Of a DNA stretch of 64,000 nt, positions 1 through 7,819 are shown in pieces. A model generated the notes under the pieces. The model ran no database searches, was not told the DNA's origin, and saw nothing but the letters and a program-made list of their open reading frames with translations. Position 1 is the stretch's first letter. Every line of letters begins with the position of its first letter. A program made the position numbers and the translations under genes. The DNA comes from Chitinophagales bacterium (GTDB taxonomy: Bacteria > Bacteroidota > Bacteroidia > Chitinophagales > Chitinophagaceae): contig JACJXP010000001.1 of NCBI GenBank assembly GCA_020636575.1, positions 1 through 64,000 on the forward strand, written 5' to 3'.

Positions 1-23
1 GATGAAATTATTAAAGTAGCTAT

Positions 24-407
24 ATGAAAGAGTTCAAACTCCTGGATTGCCTTGTTCAGCTATTGCTGATCACAGCCGTTATCATCAGTTATTTTTTGGA
101 TGACCCTGAAACGATTAATCCCTTAGTATTGATCTTATCTTTTGGCATTATGCAGGTCATTAGTATTGTAGCACATTTTTTTACAGGGCCGCAGGCATGG
201 AAGCTAATAAAATGGCGAAAGGTTCACCTGGTTCTTACGGGTATCATACTTTTATTAGTGACGATTGCATTTTTAAGTGATTCCTTATCCTTAGGTGAGG
301 AAGCAGCAATTGAAATCCTTCTTTTGATCAGTATCCCGGCTATTATCATCAGCTTATTTTATACACTGATCACATTTATTGAGTGGAGAAGAATGAAGCA
401 AGATTAA
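24..407 (+). CDS. Small integral membrane protein, unknown function
   Basis: The 127-residue product is almost entirely hydrophobic, with four likely transmembrane segments (about residues 8-25, 32-52, 68-85 and 96-118) and short charged loops, so it should sit in the inner membrane. No family motif is recognised. It is the first gene of a tight plus-strand run in which the next gene starts 10 bp after its stop, suggesting one transcript with the DoxX-like and DUF2071 genes. The start ATG is the first one in the window and leaves a complete-looking N-terminus. Function is unknown; the gene is judged real from its hydrophobic periodicity, its operon position and the absence of a competing frame. 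Confidence 0.7.
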   Translation: MKEFKLLDCLVQLLLITAVIISYFLDDPETINPLVLILSFGIMQVISIVAHFFTGPQAWKLIKWRKVHLVLTGIILLLVTIAFLSDSLSLGEEAAIEILLLISIPAIIISLFYTLITFIEWRRMKQD

Positions 408-417
408 GCAGAACTAT

Positions 418-813
418 ATGGCGAAAAAAGGATCATTAAATTGGTTACATTATTTTATTGCAGCAGTTTGGATTGCTAATGGTCTCATTTGCAAACTAAT
501 GAATCTTGAACCCAGGCACAAAGAGATTGTTGCCAGGATATTGGGGCGGGAATATGCTCTGGTCTTAACTTCTTTGATCGGCATCGCAGAAATCGTAATG
601 GCATTATGGATATTGAGCAGTTATAAAAAACGATTGAATGTGTTAACCCAGATCATTGTAATCGCAGTTATGAATATTATTGAATTCTTTGTGGCTCCTG
701 ATCTCTTATTATGGGGAAGATTCAATATTGTTTTTGCAGCGCTTTTTATTGCATTGATCTATTTTAATGAATTTAAAATACCTAAAAATTCTAACCGAGG
801 ATTACCATGTTAG
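418..813 (+). CDS. DoxX-like family membrane protein
   Basis: The 131-residue protein has four predicted membrane helices, beginning with an N-terminal segment that reads WLHYFIAAVWIANGLICKL, and later helices with the GIAEIVMALWIL pattern typical of DoxX-like small membrane proteins. These proteins resemble subunits of quinone-linked oxidoreductases, but most have no assigned reaction. Its stop overlaps the start of the DUF2071 gene by 7 bp, so the two are probably translationally coupled. DoxX-like and DUF2071 genes are often neighbours in Bacteroidota (established association). Family assignment is by pattern only. Confidence 0.75.
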   Translation: MAKKGSLNWLHYFIAAVWIANGLICKLMNLEPRHKEIVARILGREYALVLTSLIGIAEIVMALWILSSYKKRLNVLTQIIVIAVMNIIEFFVAPDLLLWGRFNIVFAALFIALIYFNEFKIPKNSNRGLPC

Positions 814-1568
814 CATTTTTAAAAAACCATCCTTTTGGGGTTGAGGCCTTCTTTAAAAATTCTGTGGTCCTCACATTTTCCGTACCAAAAGATCAGATCA
901 TTCATCTGATCCCTGAATGCCTGGAGCTAGATACTTATAATGAAAAATATGCCTTCATTGCTGTAGCTATGGTACAGACAAAACAATTGAGACCAAAAGG
1001 ATTTCCCAGGATACTTGGCAATAATTTTTTTCTTATCGGCTACCGTGTTTTTGTAAGATATAGATCAATGACGGGAAAAACACTGCGGGGATTATATATC
1101 CTTAGATCAGAAACAGATAAAAAAAAGATGCAATTATTGGGTAACACTTTTACTCATTATAATTACAACACTATTGATATTAATTGGCTGGAATCCGGGC
1201 AAACAATAGAAATAAATTCGAAACAATCCGACTTTAATGTAACTGTAGAGAATACTCATAATGAAAGTATTTCTTTACCTGATCAGTCCCCATTTGATAA
1301 TTGGAAAGAGGCCAGGCGATTTGCTGGTCCACTACCTTTTACTTTTACGTATAATCAAAAAAACAAAAAAGTATTGATTATCGAAGGTGTAAGAGAGAAC
1401 TGGAAGCCCACACCTTTAAAGGTTGTAAAATATAATTTTCCTTTTTTGCAAAAAATGAACTTGAGTGAGATAAGACTTGCAAATGCTTTTATTATTGAAA
1501 ACATTCCATACTACTGGAAAAAAGGTAAAACCGAATTATGGAAAGAAGAAAATTCCAGGGAGCCCTGA
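807..1568 (+). CDS. DUF2071 family protein (YqjF-like)
   Basis: The 253-residue soluble protein matches the DUF2071/YqjF pattern, a fold related to acetoacetate decarboxylase with no established activity. The N-terminal half holds the FSVPKDQIIHLIPECLELD block, followed by the FLIGYRVFVRYR and RGLYILRSETD blocks characteristic of the family; the C-terminal half has PFDNWKEARRFAGPLPFTF. It overlaps the DoxX-like gene by 7 bp at its start and the methyltransferase gene by about 30 bp at its end, so the three genes form one translationally coupled unit. The start at 807 is supported by the coupling overlap and by the length, which is normal for the family. Confidence 0.78.
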   Translation: MLAFLKNHPFGVEAFFKNSVVLTFSVPKDQIIHLIPECLELDTYNEKYAFIAVAMVQTKQLRPKGFPRILGNNFFLIGYRVFVRYRSMTGKTLRGLYILRSETDKKKMQLLGNTFTHYNYNTIDINWLESGQTIEINSKQSDFNVTVENTHNESISLPDQSPFDNWKEARRFAGPLPFTFTYNQKNKKVLIIEGVRENWKPTPLKVVKYNFPFLQKMNLSEIRLANAFIIENIPYYWKKGKTELWKEENSREP

Positions 1569-2284
1569 ACATTTTAAGTTTTAACCGTCATTTCTATATA
1601 GCAGGTATCGGATTGTTAATCCTTTGGATTGCTGCTTATTTTTTGTTTGATTGGTCAGCTACTCTTTTTTGGATCGTTATAATAGCATTTCTTTATGGAT
1701 TATTGGTTCCCCTCTTAGTATCTGCATATGTTTACGATCATTCTGACTATTATAGCTTAAAATGGTTGAATCCCATCATTGATAAAAAAGACGATCTAAA
1801 ACTAATTGTAAATATTCATGCCGGTTTTGATGAAACCAGCTATATCATTAAGGAGAAATATCCCCGGGCAGATCTGAAAGTATTTGATTTTTACAACGCA
1901 GCACAGCATACCGAGCTGGCAATAAAAGTAGCCCGAAAAGCAACACTCTTTTACCCGGATACAAAGTCTATCGTTACGACAGCCATTCCTTTGGAAGACA
2001 ACAGTGCAGACATTGTTTTTCTGCTTTCAGCTGTTCATGAGATCCGATCGAATGAAGAAAAAGTTCAATTTTTAAAAGAGTGCCGCAGAATATGCAAACC
2101 TGATGGTAAGGTAATAATGGTAGAGCATTTACGGGATCTTCCAAACTTTCTGGCATTTTCAATTGGCTTTACTCATTTTTTCTCAGCTTTCGTTTGGAAA
2201 AGATGTTTTAGCCGGGCAGGCTTTTCTAATTTGCAGGAAGTTAAGTTTACACCCTTTATGTCAATTTTTAAGTGCAGTCCTTAG
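1538..2284 (+). CDS. Membrane-anchored class I SAM-dependent methyltransferase
   Basis: The 248-residue protein starts with two hydrophobic segments (about residues 20-62) and continues into a Rossmann-type methyltransferase domain: a beta-strand/loop IVNIHAGFDETS occupies the motif I position, VFDFYNAA follows the acidic loop, and NSADIVFLLSAVHEIRS is the motif IV region. A late VMVEHLRDLPNFLAFSIGF segment resembles UbiE/MenG-like lipid methyltransferases, so a membrane-lipid or quinone-like substrate is plausible but not shown. The motif I loop lacks the usual GxGxG. The gene overlaps the end of the DUF2071 gene. The start could lie a few codons further in. Confidence 0.68.
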   Translation: MERRKFQGALNILSFNRHFYIAGIGLLILWIAAYFLFDWSATLFWIVIIAFLYGLLVPLLVSAYVYDHSDYYSLKWLNPIIDKKDDLKLIVNIHAGFDETSYIIKEKYPRADLKVFDFYNAAQHTELAIKVARKATLFYPDTKSIVTTAIPLEDNSADIVFLLSAVHEIRSNEEKVQFLKECRRICKPDGKVIMVEHLRDLPNFLAFSIGFTHFFSAFVWKRCFSRAGFSNLQEVKFTPFMSIFKCSP

Positions 2285-2301
2285 TCTTAATTTAATACCT
2301 A

Positions 2302-2687
2302 ATGGAATTACATCTTAAAATAACCGGTTCTCTGCTGATCCTGCTGGCACTTATTCATATAATCTTTCCAAAATATTTTAATTGGAAAAAAGAGCTGAGT
2401 TCTTTGAGTATAATCAACAAACAGCTCATGTATGTACATACTTTTTTTATTGCCCTGATGGTTTTGCTGATGGGACTTCTTTGCCTGACTTCTGCAAATG
2501 AATTAATCACAACAAAACTAGGGCATCATGTTTCACTTGGTCTGGGTGTTTTTGGACATTCCGTCTTTTGGTCCAGTTCTTTGGGTTTTCGAGCAAAATA
2601 TGGAAAGGCAAAGTATTTGAAACCACCATTCATATCCTGTCTTCATTATTATGGTTATACCTAAGTGTACTTTTCTTCTCTGTTTAA
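2302..2687 (+). pseudogene. Frameshifted small membrane protein gene
   Basis: The reading frame from ATG 2302 encodes a hydrophobic protein (two membrane segments in about the first 75 residues), then at a run of five T (2549-2553) the sense leaves this frame. The open frame continues to 2664 with non-membrane residues, but reading with one extra T restores a typical sequence, WTFRLLVQFFGFSSKIWKG, and then a last membrane helix ending SLLWLYLSVLFFSV before a TAA at 2685-2687. The intact gene would therefore encode about 128 residues with four membrane helices. It is the last member of the 24-2687 run. The lesion is either a real one-base deletion or a homopolymer sequencing error. Confidence 0.7.
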
Positions 2688-2745
2688 TGAAAGTTTTCAA
2701 GTAAACAATGTAATGGATAAGGAAAAGTGTTAAGTAAATTTGACT

Positions 2746-3111
2746 ATGACTCAAAAGAAAACCCTTATCCTCGGCGCTTCTGATAACCCGGCCCGCTACA
2801 GTTACCTCGCTATGCAAAGGCTATTACAAAAAGGACACCCTGTAGTAGGTATCGGTAAAAAAAATACCGTTGTTTTCAATACCAACATCGGTACAGAAAA
2901 AACTCCGTTTGAGGATATTGATACAGTTACCCTTTACCTGAATCCTTCTCACCAGCAGGAATATTATGATTATATATTATCATTAAAACCTAAACGTATC
3001 ATCTTTAATCCCGGTGCAGAGAATGATGAGTTAGCAGCGCTTGCTCAGAAAAATGGCATACATACAATGGAAGCTTGCACATTGGTGATGTTAAGTATAA
3101 ACCAATACTAA
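2746..3111 (+). CDS. CoA-binding domain protein (YccU-like)
   Basis: About 121 residues forming a single CoA-binding Rossmann domain: the N-terminal TLILGASDNPARYSYLAMQR is the nucleotide-binding glycine loop, GHPVVGIGKK is the second strand, and RIIFNPGAENDEL with a final cysteine-containing segment (MEACTLVML) matches the small stand-alone YccU/CoA_binding_2 proteins. These bind CoA or a related ligand; their cellular role is unsettled. A TTG six bases upstream could also start the frame, but ATG 2746 is the more natural choice. It follows the frameshifted membrane gene after 58 bp and is not clearly co-transcribed with it. Confidence 0.85.
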   Translation: MTQKKTLILGASDNPARYSYLAMQRLLQKGHPVVGIGKKNTVVFNTNIGTEKTPFEDIDTVTLYLNPSHQQEYYDYILSLKPKRIIFNPGAENDELAALAQKNGIHTMEACTLVMLSINQY

Positions 3112-3309
3112 ATAGTAGATAACCATTCACTTCTTTAGCAATTTTACGATTGCCCCAAAGTACTACTCCCTGTTTTCAAATGATTGTTTGTGTCTTATTT
3201 GGAATTTGTTAAGACAAATGCAAATCTTGTATTACCAATACCCAATGAGAACAAAAGCCGGCGCATAACCGGCCACTAACAATATCCTGTTGACCCTAAA
3301 ACCGACCAG

Positions 3310-3783
3310 ATGAAAAACCTCTGTGCTCTGTTCAGTTGCATTGTAGTAATGCAATTTGGTTTTGTAGCTAGTGCACAAAACAGAGCTATCCCGATCAATG
3401 AGCCTGATCAAAACAAGCCAAGGCTTTTTGAAAATTTACCCGACAGAATCCCGGTTACAGAAGATGCGCTCAACAGCCTGTTGAATGCAGGTATCGGCCG
3501 TCCGGCTTCTATCCCTTTAACAAAAGAAACAAATGCCAGCTTTGATGGCGAAGTGGTGTCACTTGCCAGCAAGCATGAGAATAAGATCCAGAGTGTTGTG
3601 ATCCGTTCAGAACAATTCAATGGGGCATCGCTTACTATTTCTAAAATACTGAATGATGATGGTAGTTACAGCTATAGGGGCCGCATCATCAGTTTTAAGC
3701 ATGGCGATGTATATGAATTGCAAAATGGCGCAGAAGGCCTGGCATTGGTAAAAAGAAATTATTATGACCTTGTAAACGAATAA
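3310..3783 (+). CDS. Secreted small protein preceding a metalloprotease; possible separate prodomain or inhibitor
   Basis: The 157-residue protein starts with a clear signal peptide ending VASAQ (about residue 23). The mature part is hydrophilic with no membrane segment; notable blocks are LPDRIPVTEDALNSLLN and a beta-rich C-terminal half with SVVIRSEQFNGASLTIS and YRGRIISFKHGDVYEL. It lies 73 bp upstream of a secreted zinc metalloprotease on the same strand, and that protease seems to lack a propeptide of its own. This suggests a prodomain encoded as a separate protein, or a dedicated inhibitor or chaperone. That is inference from context; no named family is claimed. Confidence 0.7.
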   Translation: MKNLCALFSCIVVMQFGFVASAQNRAIPINEPDQNKPRLFENLPDRIPVTEDALNSLLNAGIGRPASIPLTKETNASFDGEVVSLASKHENKIQSVVIRSEQFNGASLTISKILNDDGSYSYRGRIISFKHGDVYELQNGAEGLALVKRNYYDLVNE

Positions 3784-3856
3784 AACCCACCATCCGTTCC
3801 TTTTAATCCGTATCCTTTTTTTTGTTTGTATCCTTAGAAAACCTAATCCAGTTGCT

Positions 3857-5455
3857 ATGAAAACCAGTCGTCAAACCCTGTTACTTGCACTCAGCTTGTT
3901 CTGTGCGGTCATTGCACAGGCGCAGGTGCCCAAGTATAACAGCTATCCCTCTGCATCTGCGGTTATCTTTCTTGATTTTGATGGTCATACCGTATCCGGC
4001 ACCAGCTGGAATGTTAGCGGCCCCATTTATTGCGGCGCTTCCGGACTTGACAGCACCAAGATCACTACCATCTTTAACCGTGTGTCAGAAGATTTTCGTC
4101 CTTTTAATGTGAACATCACTACCGATTCTACCAAGTACCTGGCTGCGCCTTTGAATAAGCGTATGCGGGTTATCTTAACTGTTACCAGCGACTGGTACGG
4201 TTCTGCCGGTGGAGTTGCTTTTGTAAGTTCATTTACCTGGGGCGATGATACTCCTTGTTTTATTTTTACTGCATTACTGAACTATAATGTCAAAAATATT
4301 TCTGAAGCCTGTTCACATGAAACAGGTCATACCTTAGGCCTTTATCACCAATCCACTTATGATGGTAGCTGTAATAAAATATCTGATTACAACTATGGTC
4401 AGGGAAGTGGTGAAATAGGCTGGGCCCCTATCATGGGTGTGGGATATTATCAGAACCTGACACTTTGGAACAACGGCCCTAATTCATATGGCTGTACCAA
4501 TTACCAGAGTGATCTTTCTGTGATCACATCCATCAATGGATTTGGTTTCAGAACAGATGACCATTCTGCCAGCTTTGGCAGCGCTACTATGGCCACATTC
4601 AGCGGTAATCAATTTAACGTAAGTGGCGTCATTGAGCAAAATACAGACCAGGATCTTTTCCGTTTTGAACAACCATCATACGGGCATTTTGTGTTAGATG
4701 CCATTCCGTATAATGTAGGAACAGGTAACTCCGGCTCTGATCTTGATATGCAGGTAACACTTTATGATGCCACACAAACACAACTGAATGTTTTCAATCC
4801 CGGCACCTTACTTAGTTCTGTAATAGATACGCTGCTGAATGCAGGTACTTATTACCTGAAATTAGAAGGAAAAGGAAATATGTATGCCCCTAACTATGCC
4901 AGCCTGGGTTCCTATTCACTGGAAGGAAACTTTACTGCTGCTACCCCATTACCGTTGAGAAGACTGGAATTATTTGGTGAATTGAATGGTGATCAGCATA
5001 TCCTGAACTGGCTTATTGATGCCGATGAGCAGATCATAGAAATGATCCTTGAATATTCTATTGACGGCAGAACATTTGAGCCTGTATTATCGATGGATGA
5101 GAGCAGCCGTAATTATTCATACAAACCCGTTACAGCCGGAGCTATTCAATACAGGCTGAACGTAACTTTTGATAATGGCAGACAGTATTATTCCAATATC
5201 ATTACGCTGAAGTCATCCGGTAAAAATGCAGGACCTGTGCTGCTGGGCAACCCGGTCATATCGAACCAGGTCCGTATATCAAGCCCCGGCATATTTGATT
5301 ATATGATCTATGACCTGAGTGGTAAAGTGATCAATAAAGGCAGGCTGAATGCCGGACTGAATAACTTAAAAACTTCGATCGATGCTCCGGGTATGTATGT
5401 GATCCGTTTTAGCAACGGAGGCGAATACTGGAGTGAGAAGATCATGCGCCAATAA
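3857..5455 (+). CDS. Secreted zinc metalloprotease (metzincin) with T9SS sorting domain
   Basis: The 532-residue protein has a signal peptide ending AQAQ (about residue 22), followed at once by the catalytic domain. The zinc site HETGHTLGLYH spans residues 154-164 (His154, Glu155, His158, His164), matching the metzincin HExxHxxGxxH motif, and an IMGVGYY stretch further on fits the Met-turn. A beta-sandwich (about residues 225-360; DQDLFRFEQPSYGHF, then SLDM-type repeats) resembles a bacterial pre-peptidase C-terminal domain. The last ~75 residues (NPVISNQVRI ... GMYVIRFSNGGEYWSEKI) form a type A T9SS sorting domain, so the enzyme should be exported through the outer membrane. It probably degrades extracellular protein. 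A strong terminator follows. Confidence 0.88.
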   Translation: MKTSRQTLLLALSLFCAVIAQAQVPKYNSYPSASAVIFLDFDGHTVSGTSWNVSGPIYCGASGLDSTKITTIFNRVSEDFRPFNVNITTDSTKYLAAPLNKRMRVILTVTSDWYGSAGGVAFVSSFTWGDDTPCFIFTALLNYNVKNISEACSHETGHTLGLYHQSTYDGSCNKISDYNYGQGSGEIGWAPIMGVGYYQNLTLWNNGPNSYGCTNYQSDLSVITSINGFGFRTDDHSASFGSATMATFSGNQFNVSGVIEQNTDQDLFRFEQPSYGHFVLDAIPYNVGTGNSGSDLDMQVTLYDATQTQLNVFNPGTLLSSVIDTLLNAGTYYLKLEGKGNMYAPNYASLGSYSLEGNFTAATPLPLRRLELFGELNGDQHILNWLIDADEQIIEMILEYSIDGRTFEPVLSMDESSRNYSYKPVTAGAIQYRLNVTFDNGRQYYSNIITLKSSGKNAGPVLLGNPVISNQVRISSPGIFDYMIYDLSGKVINKGRLNAGLNNLKTSIDAPGMYVIRFSNGGEYWSEKIMRQ

Positions 5456-5509
5456 CTCTTTTTTATGTTCTGGTAACAGAACGATAATCCGTGCCCCTTT
5501 TGTAAATCA

Positions 5510-5543
5510 GAGGTTTTCCTTTAACTTAGGAAAACCTCTTTTT
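5510..5543 (+). terminator. Intrinsic terminator after the metalloprotease gene
   Basis: GAGGTTTTCCT (5510-5520) and AGGAAAACCTC (5528-5538) form a perfect 11-bp stem with a 7-nt loop, followed by five T (5539-5543). It lies 54 bp beyond the metalloprotease stop. The T-tract ends only two bases before the ATG of the next gene, so the hairpin also occupies the position of that gene's ribosome-binding leader. Confidence 0.85.
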
Positions 5544-5545
5544 AT

Positions 5546-6019
5546 ATGCAATGGAGAAAATTTAATGGCGACCCGATTGAATTACCCATTCTGAACGCTG
5601 TTGAAAATGCAATTAAACGGGAAACTGAAAAGGGATACCGTTTAAAAGTCTGCATCGGTACAGACTCCCAGGTAAAAGGAAAGGAAACAGAATTTGCCAC
5701 TGTGATCGTCTTTCTGCGAGAAGGACATGGCGGTTTTATGTTCATTCACAATGAAAAGACCCGCCAGCAATTCACCATCAAAGAAAGAATGCTGATGGAA
5801 GTGGCCAAGAGCATTGAAATTGCTTATGAGCTCTGTAACCTGTTCACTCTTTACGATGTGGATATGGAAGTGCATGCGGACATTAATACCAACCCGCAAT
5901 TCAAGAGTAATGATGCTTTGAAAGAAGCCATGGGTTATATCCTCGGTATGGGCTTTGCCTTTAAAGCCAAGCCGGAAGCATTTGCCAGCAGCAGCTGTGC
6001 AAATAAGATCGTAAACTAG
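5546..6019 (+). CDS. Ribonuclease H-like YkuK family protein (DUF458)
   Basis: The 157-residue protein matches the YkuK/DUF458 group, which has an RNase H-like fold and no confirmed activity. Recognisable features are the N-terminal MQWRKFNGDPIELP, the strand KVCIGTDSQVKGKETEFATVIVF with the first acidic residue of the RNase H-like site, the EVHADINTNPQFKSN block with further acidic residues, and a C-terminal GFAFKAKPEAFASSSCANK. A terminator hairpin ends two bases before the ATG, leaving no normal leader if transcription comes from upstream; either a promoter overlaps the hairpin or the start is unusual. The next in-frame ATG is too far inside the conserved part to be the start. Confidence 0.85.
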   Translation: MQWRKFNGDPIELPILNAVENAIKRETEKGYRLKVCIGTDSQVKGKETEFATVIVFLREGHGGFMFIHNEKTRQQFTIKERMLMEVAKSIEIAYELCNLFTLYDVDMEVHADINTNPQFKSNDALKEAMGYILGMGFAFKAKPEAFASSSCANKIVN

Positions 6020-6101
6020 TTCACTTCGTCACAGGTGAAATGTGGGGCAAAAGTTCCACCGGCGTTTTATCCCCTAATATTTTCCCGGAATTTTAAAAAA
6101 A

Positions 6102-6305
6102 TTATTGAACTGGCTGTGTTGAAGCATCAACAGGTAGTTCTGTTATACCGCTGTTGCCTTTGATCGTAGTTTCCTTGATAAGATCAACCTGGGAATTGAT
6201 GAGTTTGTCCATTTTCTTACTGTCTTCCTGTGCAAGTGAAAAAACGGTAAGTACGGTCACAAACAATACGATGACAAGGTTTTTTTCTGAGAAGTAATTT
6301 CGCAT
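6102..6305 (-). CDS. Small exported protein, unknown
   Basis: A 67-residue frame opening with a basic N-terminus and a hydrophobic stretch (NLVIVLFVTVLTVFSLAQ) that looks like a signal peptide ending near residue 26; the remaining 41 residues are polar. It is convergent with the YkuK-like gene and lies downstream of engB on the same strand, separated from it by 69 bp. Nothing in it identifies a family. The clean signal-peptide shape argues that it is real; the short length keeps confidence modest. Confidence 0.45.
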   Translation of the reverse strand: MRNYFSEKNLVIVLFVTVLTVFSLAQEDSKKMDKLINSQVDLIKETTIKGNSGITELPVDASTQPVQ

Positions 6306-6374
6306 AGTGTCGTCCAGATATGCTGCAAAGTAAAGCCTTTTAGACCTAATACGAAAGACTAAAAAATGGCTTAT

Positions 6375-7007
6375 TTACACTTGTGTAAAACTTTTATTGA
6401 TGTTCCCGATATGATCCAATATCTCCTCTCTCCCATCTTTTGTCACCGCTGATGTTACAAAATACTGCGGGTACACTTCCCAGTTATCGGATAATGCTTG
6501 CATAAAATTTTCTATACGTCTTTTGGTAGCGCCGGGTTTACTTTTATCTGTTTTGGTAAATACCAGCACAAAAGGCACCTGCCATTCCCCCAGTTGATTG
6601 ATGAATTCAATATCTATCTTTTGTGGCTCATGCCTGCTGTCGATCAAAACAAATAATAACCCAAGATTCTCTCTTTTGCGGATATATGATTCAATCATAT
6701 TGCCCCAGTTGCGCCGGGCTTTTTGCGAAACAGTGGCATAGCCGTATCCGGGCAGATCCACCAAATACCAGTCCTCCCCCTTATTCCCTCCAGAGGCGGA
6801 TGATCTAATTTTAAAATGATTGATCAATTGTGTTTTTCCCGGTTTAGCAGAAGTTTTGGCCAGTGCTTTTTTCCCTGTGATCATATTGATGAGGGATGAT
6901 TTGCCCACATTGCTACGGCCGATAAAAGCATACTCAGGCCTGTCTGCCTTGGGGCATTGCTTATGTGTAGCGCTGCTGATCAGGTATTCTGCAGAAATGA
7001 TATCCAT
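6375..7007 (-). CDS. engB: Ribosome-biogenesis GTPase EngB (YihA/YsxC)
   Basis: The 210-residue TRAFAC GTPase shows the P-loop GRSNVGKSSL (about residues 30-39), switch I region with KTSAKPGKTQ, the G3 motif DLPGYG, the G4 motif TKTDK and the G5-like TSAVTKDG, in the spacing normal for EngB. EngB acts in assembly of the large ribosomal subunit. The length is typical. It is divergent from ubiE with a 59-bp gap that also holds a candidate promoter for ubiE. Confidence 0.95.
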   Translation of the reverse strand: MDIISAEYLISSATHKQCPKADRPEYAFIGRSNVGKSSLINMITGKKALAKTSAKPGKTQLINHFKIRSSASGGNKGEDWYLVDLPGYGYATVSQKARRNWGNMIESYIRKRENLGLLFVLIDSRHEPQKIDIEFINQLGEWQVPFVLVFTKTDKSKPGATKRRIENFMQALSDNWEVYPQYFVTSAVTKDGREEILDHIGNINKSFTQV

Positions 7008-7052
7008 GATGATTGCGAAGTAAACTCTTAAACTTCAAACCTCAAACCCTGT

Positions 7053-7060
7053 TATATTTG
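7053..7060 (+). promoter_or_regulatory. Candidate Bacteroidota -7 element for ubiE
   Basis: TATATTTG matches the Bacteroidota -7 consensus TAnnTTTG and ends six bases before the ubiE ATG (7067). No clear TTG is seen at the -33 position, so support is weak. If used, transcription would start at or next to the start codon and the message would be nearly leaderless. Confidence 0.3.
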
Positions 7061-7066
7061 CAGCCC

Positions 7067-7819
7067 ATGTCGCAGACACTGCCCCATGACCATATAAAAC
7101 CATTTCCTGAAACCGAACAAGGCAAAAAAGAACAGGTTGCCGAGATGTTTGACAGTATTTCGGGCAAATATGATACCCTCAATCGCTTTCTTAGTGCCCG
7201 GACGGACCTTATATGGCGAAAAAAAGCCATCAGAAAGCTGAAAAAAGACGATCCCAAACAGATATTGGATATTGCTACCGGTACGGCTGATATGGCCATA
7301 CTGGCCTGTAAATTGCTTGATCCGGATAAGGTGACCGGGATCGATATTTCTGAAGGAATGTTAAAAATCGGGAGGGAAAAAGTTGAAAAAGAGGGGCTTA
7401 CCCCGAAAATCGAACTTTTCACAGGTGATTCAGAAACAATAAATTATGGTGATAATACGTTTGATGCGGTGATGGTGGCATTTGGTGTCCGGAACTTTGA
7501 AAACCTGGAAAAAGGACTAAAAGAGATGCTGCGGGTGCTAAAACCCGGCGGCCAGGTAATTATCCTTGAATTTTCAAAACCACGGTTCCCGGCTTTCAAA
7601 AGTTTGTATAACCTGTATATGGGGCTGGTGGCGCCAAGGGTGGCCCGCTGGTTTAGTCAGAACAAGGAAGCCTATGAGTACCTGTGCAAGTCCTCAAGAG
7701 CATTTCCGGACCGCCATGATTTTACAGAAATATTGAAGACCGCCGGCTTTGCCGATACCGGTTTTCGAGCATTAAGTTTTGGGATATGTTGTATTTACTC
7801 AGGAAGAAAAGAAAACTAA
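7067..7819 (+). CDS. ubiE: Demethylmenaquinone methyltransferase UbiE/MenG
   Basis: The 250-residue class I methyltransferase carries the UbiE signatures: EMFDSISGKYDTLNRFLS at the N-terminus, motif I ILDIATGTADMAI, a GIDISEGML acidic loop, and DAVMVAFGVRNFENLEKGL, ending in the LEFSKP and YEYLCKSSRAFP blocks. It performs the last methylation of menaquinone, the respiratory quinone expected in Bacteroidota. The frame is open from 7013, but ATG 7067 (MSQTLPHDHIK) fits the family start. The 3' end overlaps porT by 34 bp, so the two are translationally coupled. Confidence 0.93.
   Translation: MSQTLPHDHIKPFPETEQGKKEQVAEMFDSISGKYDTLNRFLSARTDLIWRKKAIRKLKKDDPKQILDIATGTADMAILACKLLDPDKVTGIDISEGMLKIGREKVEKEGLTPKIELFTGDSETINYGDNTFDAVMVAFGVRNFENLEKGLKEMLRVLKPGGQVIILEFSKPRFPAFKSLYNLYMGLVAPRVARWFSQNKEAYEYLCKSSRAFPDRHDFTEILKTAGFADTGFRALSFGICCIYSGRKEN

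Noticed and set aside
7013..7066. Longer UbiE start at 7013
   Set aside because: The extra 18 residues (RSKLLNFKPQTLLYLQP) do not match the family, overlap the divergent promoter region, and ATG 7067 fits better.
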